Below the pieces are notes generated by a model. It saw only the letters and a list, made by a program, of their open reading frames with translations. It did no database searches and had not been told where the DNA came from. The position numbers and the translations under genes were made by a program. This document shows positions 58,710 through 64,000 of a stretch of DNA of 64,000 bases, piece after piece. Origin of the DNA: Micromonospora sp. WMMD1155 (GTDB lineage: Bacteria; Actinomycetota; Actinomycetes; Mycobacteriales; Micromonosporaceae); the NCBI RefSeq assembly GCF_029581275.1, contig NZ_CP120742.1:1028501-1092500 (forward strand), read 5' to 3'. The stretch's first letter is position 1. The number at the start of each line of letters is the position of its first letter.

Positions 58710-59624
58710 TCATCGCGCAGCTGCCGGCACCAGGCGCAGGGCGGCCCCGATCAGGTCCGGTTCCGCCGAGTCCAACCAGTGGATCCGCGGATCCCGCCGG
58801 AACCAGGATCGCTGCCGGCGGACGAAACGGCGGGTCGCCCGGACCGTCTCATCGTGCGCCTGCGCCTCGGTCAGCTCGCCGGCGAGCATCCGCAACACCT
58901 GCTGGTAGCCGAGCGCCCGACTCGCCGTCCGCCCCTCGGGCAGCCCCCGCCCGACCAACTCGCGGGTCTCGGCGACCAGGCCGTCGGCCCACATCCGGTC
59001 GACCCGCACCGCGATCCGCTCGTCCAGCAGACCGGTGTCCAGGTCGACGCCGAGCTGCACCGACGGGTAATACGGTGTGGGCTGCGGCAGCGACGCGGTG
59101 AACGGCGCCCCGGTCAGCTCGATCACCTCCAGGGCCCGGACGATCCGCCGGCCGTTGGCCGGCAGGATGCTCTCGGCGGCGACCGGGTCGGCGGCACGCA
59201 GCCGCGCGTACAGCGGCGCCGGGCCGACCTCCGCCAACTCGCGTTCCAGCCGCTCCCGCAGCACCGCGTCGGTGCCCGGGAACTCGAACCGTTCCAGCAC
59301 CGCCCGCACGTACAGCCCTGAACCGCCGACCAGCAGCGGCACCCGCCCCCGGGCCAGGATGTCGTCGACCGCCGCGCGGGCCAGCCGCTGGTACTCCGCG
59401 ACGCTCGCCGGCTCGGTGACCTCCCAGATGTCCAGGAGATGGTGCGGCACCCCGTCCCGCTCGGCGACTGTCAGTTTGGCGGTGCCGATGTCCATGCCCC
59501 GGTAGAGCTGCATCGAGTCGGCGTTCACCACCTCCCCGCCCAGGGCGTGCGCCAACGCGATGCTCAACGCCGACTTACCTGCCGCGGTCGGGCCGACCAC
59601 CGCGACGACCGTACCGCTGGTCAC
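58710..59624 (-). CDS. miaA: tRNA dimethylallyltransferase
   Basis: Adds dimethylallyl to A37 of tRNAs that read U-starting codons. 304 aa from GTG 59624 with GGGAGCGG upstream. P-loop GPTAAGKSAL at about 11-20, conserved DSMQLYRGMDIGTAK, catalytic GGSGLYVRAVLE and the C-terminal zinc-less RRFVRRQRSWFRRD stretch. The start overlaps the upstream stop by GTGA. Confidence 0.96.
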   Translation of the reverse strand: MTSGTVVAVVGPTAAGKSALSIALAHALGGEVVNADSMQLYRGMDIGTAKLTVAERDGVPHHLLDIWEVTEPASVAEYQRLARAAVDDILARGRVPLLVGGSGLYVRAVLERFEFPGTDAVLRERLERELAEVGPAPLYARLRAADPVAAESILPANGRRIVRALEVIELTGAPFTASLPQPTPYYPSVQLGVDLDTGLLDERIAVRVDRMWADGLVAETRELVGRGLPEGRTASRALGYQQVLRMLAGELTEAQAHDETVRATRRFVRRQRSWFRRDPRIHWLDSAEPDLIGAALRLVPAAAR

Positions 59625-60544
59625 AGCCGCTCCCAGGACGCCACGAAGTAGGCGACACCATAGGGAGCCGCATGGTGCAACAACTCCCCGCGCCACCCGC
59701 CGCCAGCCGCCCGGGCCGCGCCGGCCAGCACCTGCCAGGGCGCACGACCGGCGGCCTTCAGCTCCGCCGACACCACCGGGTCCAGGTCGAGCAGGACGCC
59801 CAGGTCCGCGTCGGCCAGCGCCGCCGCAACCCTCTGGTCGTACGCGAGGGCGCGTGGGTCGTAGTACCCGGGTGACTTCTCCCCCCGGCAGGCCGACCCG
59901 TCCCCGAGCGCCAGCAACGCCACCCGGTCACCCGCCGCGGCGATCTCGTCGGCGAGAGCCGCCAGCTCGGCCGGGCCCGCGTCAGCGGCCACCTGCACCG
60001 CGGTGATCGTCAGCGCGCTGGGCGGCGCCGCCTCGGACGGTGCCGCGTCGGACGGCGCTGCCGCGTCGGACGGCGCTGCGTCGGACGGCGCTGCCTCGGA
60101 CGGCGCCGCGTCGGACGGCGCCGCGTCGGACGGCGCTGCCGCGTCGGACGGCGCTGCGTCGGACGGCGCTGCCGCGTCGGACGGCGCTGCGTCGGACGGC
60201 GCTGCCTCGGACGGCGGTGGTGCCTCGTAGTGGCGGGCCAGCAGCCACGCGCCGATGGTCAGGCTCAGCGGCAGCACCGCACCCCGGTCGGGCTGACCGG
60301 GACCCAGCGGCACGTCCAGGTCGACACCCCAGGGCTGGAGGGAGCCAGTCGCCGGAGTGCGGATCGGGCCGGTCACCGGGCCGGTCCCGAGCAGCACCAC
60401 GGTGTCCGGGCCCACGGCCAGCAACCGGCGTACGGCGGTGTCGCAGGCCGCCCGGAGATCGTCCAACTCCGGGGCCGCGGAGCCGGCCACCTCGGGAACG
60501 AGCAGGGGTGGATGCGGGCAGACGGCGGCGGCGACCAGTGGCAC
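59621..60544 (-). CDS. LigB-like class III extradiol dioxygenase-fold protein with Ala-Pro-Ser-Asp repeats
   Basis: 307 aa. The start (VPLVAAAVCPHPPLLVPEVA) and DRVALLALGDGSACRGEKSP are typical of the LigB/Rv2728c-type family found beside miaA. In the middle, about 65 residues of 5-aa APSDA units interrupt the domain. GTG 60544 has no ribosome site, but TACGGT ends 6 bases before it, suggesting a leaderless mRNA. Activity is unknown. Confidence 0.8.
   Translation of the reverse strand: MPLVAAAVCPHPPLLVPEVAGSAAPELDDLRAACDTAVRRLLAVGPDTVVLLGTGPVTGPIRTPATGSLQPWGVDLDVPLGPGQPDRGAVLPLSLTIGAWLLARHYEAPPPSEAAPSDAAPSDAAAPSDAAPSDAAAPSDAAPSDAAPSEAAPSDAAPSDAAAPSDAAPSEAAPPSALTITAVQVAADAGPAELAALADEIAAAGDRVALLALGDGSACRGEKSPGYYDPRALAYDQRVAAALADADLGVLLDLDPVVSAELKAAGRAPWQVLAGAARAAGGGWRGELLHHAAPYGVAYFVASWERL
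60024..60230. repeat. In-frame minisatellite (15/18-base units)
   Basis: About 13 units of GCGTCGGACGGCGCT, some with 3 extra bases, all in frame for an APSDA-type peptide in the LigB-like protein on the minus strand. Unit sequences are nearly identical, so the array is young and length-variable. Confidence 0.85.
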
Positions 60545-60745
60545 CCGTTCACCGTAGCGGGAATCCCCGGTGCGTCTCCGCGCCGATCCGGTCATTCGGC
60601 CCCTAGGACACCGTATGGTCACGGTCGGCGATAGGCGCTCGACGCGGACCGGGTGAGACCTGTGACAATGCCGGAAGCAACTTGGCTGCGCCGTGGCGGC
60701 GACGGGGGTTCGTTCCCTCGACGCCGGGAGAACGAGGATGGGCAC

Positions 60746-61954
60746 ATGAGCGACTGGACTGCCTTCGGACGGGTGGACGCGGACGGCACCGTGTACGTCA
60801 AGACCACCGAGGGCGAGCGGGTGGTCGGATCCTGGCAGGCGGGTGCGCCGGAGGAAGGTCTGGCACACTTCGCGCGCCGCTTCGCCGATCTGGTCACCGA
60901 GGTGGACCTGACGGAAGCACGGCTCAAGTCGGGTGCGGCGGATGCCGGGCACTCGTTGAGCACGATCCGGCGGATCCGCACCACGCTGCCCGAGGCCAAC
61001 GTGGTCGGCGACATCGACGCCCTGACCGCGCGTCTGGACAAGCTGGCGACCTTCGCCGAGGAGAAGGCCGGCGAGGCGCGCGCCGCCCGGGACGCCGCAC
61101 GCGGCGAGGCCCTGGCCCGCAAGACGGCATTGGTCGAGGAGGCCGAGAAGCTGGCCGCCGAGTCCACCGGTTGGAAGACCGCCGGGGACCGGCTCAAGGA
61201 GATCCTCGACGAGTGGAAGACCATCCGTGGGGTCGACAAGAAGGCCGACGGTGAGCTGTGGAAGCGGTTCGCCGCCGCCCGGGACGGCTTCACCCGACGC
61301 CGCGGCGCCCACTTCGCCTCCCTGGACTCGCAGCGCAAGCAGGCGCAGACCGCCAAGGAGGAGCTGGTCGCCCAGGCGGAGAAGCTTCAGGACTCCACCG
61401 ACTGGGCCGCCACCGCCAACCAGCTCAAGGACCTGATGACCCAGTGGAAGGCCGCGCCGCGCGCCTCCAAGGAGGCCGAGCAGAAGCTCTGGGAACGGTT
61501 CCGGGGTGCGCAGGACGCCTTCTTCAGCCGCCGCAGTGAGGTCTTCTCCGCCCGGGACAACGAGCAGCGCGGCAACCTGGAGCGCAAGCAGGCCCTCCTC
61601 GCCGAGGCCGAGGCGTTGGACGTCGACGCCGACCCGAAGGGCGCCCAGGCCAAGCTGCGGGAGATCCAGGCACAGTGGCACGAGGCCGGCCGGGTCCCGC
61701 GCGAGGCGGCAGCCGGGCTGGAGCGCCGACTGCGCGCCATCGACGACAAGGTCCGTGACGTGATGGACTCGGCGTGGCGTCGCACCACCAAGGAAGACAA
61801 CCCGCTGCTCGCCCAGATGCGGGCACAGGTGGCGGAAGCCGAGGACCGGCTGGCCCGGGCGCAGAGCGCCGGGGACGCCCGCCGGATCAAGGAAGCCGAG
61901 CAGGCGCTCGCCTCCAAGCGGCAGTTCCTCCAGCTCGCCGAGCAGGCCGGGTGA
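60746..61954 (+). CDS. DUF349 coiled-coil protein
   Basis: 402 aa from ATG 60746 (GAGGATGG upstream). An N-terminal domain (VYVKTTEGERVVGSWQAGAP) is followed by helical DUF349 repeats (STGWKTAGDRLKEILDEWKT, STDWAATANQLKDLMTQWKA, ending in LWxRFRxA) that probably form long coiled coils. The mycobacterial counterpart is Rv2731. Function not established; DUF349 proteins have been linked to ribosome or cell-envelope processes. Confidence 0.9.
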   Translation: MSDWTAFGRVDADGTVYVKTTEGERVVGSWQAGAPEEGLAHFARRFADLVTEVDLTEARLKSGAADAGHSLSTIRRIRTTLPEANVVGDIDALTARLDKLATFAEEKAGEARAARDAARGEALARKTALVEEAEKLAAESTGWKTAGDRLKEILDEWKTIRGVDKKADGELWKRFAAARDGFTRRRGAHFASLDSQRKQAQTAKEELVAQAEKLQDSTDWAATANQLKDLMTQWKAAPRASKEAEQKLWERFRGAQDAFFSRRSEVFSARDNEQRGNLERKQALLAEAEALDVDADPKGAQAKLREIQAQWHEAGRVPREAAAGLERRLRAIDDKVRDVMDSAWRRTTKEDNPLLAQMRAQVAEAEDRLARAQSAGDARRIKEAEQALASKRQFLQLAEQAG

Positions 61955-61967
61955 GCTGACCTCCTCC

Positions 61968-62005
61968 GGAGCCCCCGGCCCCCCGTTCCGGGGACCGGGG
62001 GCTCC
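61968..62005 (+). terminator. Hairpin terminator after the DUF349 gene
   Basis: GGAGCCCCCGG at 61968-61978 pairs with CCGGGGGCTCC at 61995-62005, with extra CCCC/GGGG pairing inside. Confidence 0.8.
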
Positions 62006-62140
62006 CGCGTACCCAGGCGCCTGCGCCCCGTTTCACATCGCCCAACGCCGCCCCGAGCAATCCCGTGCCACGCCGCGCCGCCGCCACGCCGCGCCGCCGC
62101 CCCGCCGCTCCAACGCCACGCCGCGCCGCGCCGCACCGCT

Positions 62141-62222
62141 CCAAGATCCGCGCAACTTCCCGGATGTTGCTGCATCCGACGCGCGGGAAGCAGCAACATC
62201 CCTGATGTTGCGCGGATCTCGG
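62141..62222. repeat. Long imperfect palindrome, family A (copy 2)
   Basis: Arms at 62141-62173 and 62190-62222 match at about 29 of 33 positions. The arm sequence (CCAAGATCCGCGCAAC, then GGATGTTGCTGC) is the same element as at 18373-18454. A low-complexity CCACGCCGCGCCG stretch precedes it at 62050-62140. Both copies lie next to low-complexity DNA. Confidence 0.8.
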
Positions 62223-62280
62223 CGGCGACGAGCGCGCTGGAACGGTCGGGAAGGGGTTCAGGCGTCGGCGTCAGTCAAGG

Positions 62281-62348
62281 TCGCGCTCGATCCTTGATGT
62301 AGTGGTCTCCGTCGCACGCCAGGCCACTACATCCAGGATCGAGCGCGA
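62281..62348. repeat. Long palindrome, family D
   Basis: Arms of 25 bases (62281-62305 and 62324-62348) match at 24 positions; core CTCGATCC then GATGTAGTGG, loop of 18 bases. It lies 59 bases after copy 2 of family A, in the 695-base gap before the pectate lyase. Confidence 0.8.
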
Positions 62349-62489
62349 TCATGGGGTGGGGCGCTGAGTGACGAGCCGGTGCGCCCGGGCACGGTGAAAC
62401 TCAGCAGCGCGAGCTACTGAGTGGCGAGGCGGTGCGCGAGGCATCGGCCGCCCTGACCATTTACATGCATGCTCTTCTATGCTTTCATC

Positions 62490-62505
62490 AGGAAAGCGCT
62501 TGCCT
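62490..62505 (+). promoter_or_regulatory. LacI-family type operator upstream of the pectate lyase
   Basis: AGGAAAGCGCTTGCCT is palindromic at 14 of 16 positions around AGCGCT, the type of site bound by LacI-family sugar repressors. It is 145 bases before the lyase start and a few bases after AT-rich promoter-like DNA (62460-62490). Confidence 0.5.
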
Positions 62506-62649
62506 CACTGTCGGCGGGCGTAAGCGCGGGAGCCGCTTTCCTTCACGAACCTGCACCGGCGGGCCCGAGGACCACTGGTCCCGGCCGACCTCGCCGCCCA
62601 CGGGCATGGGCGACGCGACGGTCCGTCCGCCTCATCGAAAGGGAGCAGC

Positions 62650-64000
62650 ATGCGCACAGGACGGCGTCGAACGACGCTGATCGCCACCACCGCGGCAGCC
62701 ACCGCAACCCTGGTCACCGCAGGTCTGCTGACCTCGGTCTCCGCCCAGGCGGCCGCCGGCTGCCAGGTGGCCTACTCGGTCGCCAGCCAGTGGCCGGGCG
62801 GCTTCACCGGCAACGTCACGGTCACCAACCTGGGCGACCCGGTCTCCGGGTGGACGCTGCGGTGGTCGTACGGGGCCGGCCAGCAGACCAGCCAGGCGTG
62901 GGGCGCGACAATCTCGCAGAGCGGCAGCCAGGTCTCCGCGACGAACGTCGACTACAACGGCAACCTGGCCACCAACGGCACCGCCTCGTTCGGCTTCAAC
63001 GCGAGCTGGAACAACTCCAGCAACCCCGCCCCGACCAGCTTCACCCTGAACAACGTCGCCTGCACCGGCGGCACCACCCCGACGACGCCGCCCAGCACCC
63101 CACCGCCGACCACCCCGCCGCCGTCGAGCACCCCACCGCCGACCACCCCGCAGCCGTCGAACCTGGTCGGCTGGGCCACCCAGAACGGCGGTACCACCGG
63201 CGGTGGCAACGCCGGCACCACCACCGTCAGCAACGCCTCCGGCCTGACCAGCGCACTGAACGCGACAGGGGCGGCGGTGATCCGGGTGACCGGGACCATC
63301 ACCTGCTCGGGCATGCTGCGGGTCCGATCCAACAAGACCATCATCGGCAACTACGGTGCGACGATCGTCGGCTGCGGTCTCAACATCAACGGTGACCGCA
63401 ACGTGATCATCCGCAACCTGACCTTCCGCAACTGGAACGACGACGCGATCAACGTCCAGGAGTCGGCCACCAACATCTGGATCGACCACAACACCTTCAG
63501 CAACGGGTACGACGGCGCGGTCGACATCAAGCGCGGCTCGGACTTCGTCACCGTCTCGTGGAACCGGGTCTTCAGCCACGACAAGACCATGCTGCTCGGC
63601 CACAGCGACGACAACGCCGGCCAGGACGTCGGTCACCTGCGGGTGAGCTACCACCACAACTACTTCGACGGCAGCAACCAACGCAACCCCCGGGTGCGCT
63701 TCGGCAACCCGGTACACGTCTACAACAACTACTACCGGGCCAACGGTGGCTACGGCGTCGCGTCCACCGAGAACGCCGGTGTGCTCGTCGAGGGCAACTA
63801 CTTCGAGAACGTCGACGACCCGTACCACCGTGGTGAGGGTGACTCCGGGCCCGGCGGCCTGGTCGCCCGCAACAACCACTTCGTCGACTCGCCCACCGGC
63901 CAGGCCGGTGGCAGCGTGGCGAGCATCCCCTACTCCTACCAGCTGGACACCGCGAGCAACGTCAAGTCCATCGTGACGGCGGGCGCGGGCGCCGGCAAGA
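62650..64000 (+). CDS. Secreted pectate lyase (PL1) with N-terminal CBM2, C-terminus cut off
   Basis: At least 450 aa from ATG 62650 (GGGAGCAG upstream), open to the window end. Signal peptide about 1-36 (RRR then a hydrophobic core, Ala-rich cut site). CBM2 cellulose-binding domain about 37-140, with two Cys (GCQVAY and NNVACTG) and exposed Trp (SGWTLRWSYG). A Thr/Pro-rich linker is next, then the PL1 beta-helix: VIRVTGTI, SNKTIIGNYGATIVGCGLNI, WIDHNTFSNGYDGAVDIKRG, VSYHHNYFDGSNQRNPRVRF (His/Asn/Arg catalytic region) and VHVYNNYYRANGGYG. It cleaves polygalacturonate by beta-elimination in plant material. Likely sugar-regulated from the upstream operator. Confidence 0.93.
   Translation, partial: MRTGRRRTTLIATTAAATATLVTAGLLTSVSAQAAAGCQVAYSVASQWPGGFTGNVTVTNLGDPVSGWTLRWSYGAGQQTSQAWGATISQSGSQVSATNVDYNGNLATNGTASFGFNASWNNSSNPAPTSFTLNNVACTGGTTPTTPPSTPPPTTPPPSSTPPPTTPQPSNLVGWATQNGGTTGGGNAGTTTVSNASGLTSALNATGAAVIRVTGTITCSGMLRVRSNKTIIGNYGATIVGCGLNINGDRNVIIRNLTFRNWNDDAINVQESATNIWIDHNTFSNGYDGAVDIKRGSDFVTVSWNRVFSHDKTMLLGHSDDNAGQDVGHLRVSYHHNYFDGSNQRNPRVRFGNPVHVYNNYYRANGGYGVASTENAGVLVEGNYFENVDDPYHRGEGDSGPGGLVARNNHFVDSPTGQAGGSVASIPYSYQLDTASNVKSIVTAGAGAGK

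Noticed and set aside
60003-60230. Plus-strand frame of Ala-Ser-Asp-Gly repeats, and a CRISPR-like look
   Set aside because: It is the reverse reading of the coding minisatellite; units have no spacers, so not a CRISPR array.

Overview
The window is very GC-rich actinobacterial DNA, with G/C at most third codon positions, frequent GTG starts, an actinobacterial gene repertoire and several apparently leaderless starts. Gene content and order point to Micromonosporaceae, most likely Micromonospora. From about 1.6 to 62 kb much of it follows the order I know from the Mycobacterium tuberculosis Rv2682c-Rv2731 region: dxs, RNA methyltransferase, APC permease, two TrkA proteins, DUF3159, OB-fold, DUF3710, dut, DUF3093, DUF4193, LytR_C (cei), suhB, sigA, then sigB, ideR, nrdJ, nrdR, lexA, hflX, dapF, miaA and a DUF349 protein. 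I rely on remembered synteny; nothing was searched.

Layout. 0-1.5 kb: the start of an unknown gene and a divergent lipoprotein. 1.6-9.7 kb: dxs-anmK-methyltransferase-permease on the minus strand, facing two TrkA genes, probably a potassium module. 9.7-15.9 kb: small conserved actinobacterial genes, dut and suhB. 16-18.3 kb: sigA and a small DUF7455 protein. 18.3-25.1 kb: palindromic and hexamer repeats, an SF2 helicase, a TRIC-type membrane protein, pseudouridine catabolism (psuG-psuK), a possible toxin-antitoxin pair and a HhH-GPD protein. 25.2-28.0 kb: a DUF262 gene followed by a frameshifted HipA-like kinase gene. 28.1-32.3 kb: methyltransferase, dtd, spo0M, sigB. 32.4-38.3 kb: an insertion between sigB and ideR that carries acuC next to a GNAT/acyl-CoA-synthetase gene, a protein acetylation pair.

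38.3-47.9 kb is the accessory part: hydrolase/MerR (frameshifted), DUF2332, a flavin monooxygenase, a folD remnant, four tiny overlapping minus-strand genes facing an XRE/DUF5753-DUF397 pair across a duplicated 17-bp promoter element, a scar fusing pieces of a second DUF5753-DUF397 copy, and a pterin-dehydratase-like/VOC fusion. 48-62 kb returns to core genes: nrdR-nrdJ, lexA with SOS boxes, a membrane beta-propeller protein with a Gly/Arg-rich tail, hflX, malic enzyme, dapF, miaA, a LigB-like protein with an in-frame minisatellite, and a DUF349 protein. 62.6 kb to the end is a secreted CBM2-pectate lyase that runs off the window.

Most interesting are the four-gene micro-operon with its HTH/DUF397 partner, the DUF262-HipA pair, the acetylation module, and several families of long intergenic palindromes. 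Two otherwise full-length genes carry single-base frame breaks that could be real or sequencing errors.
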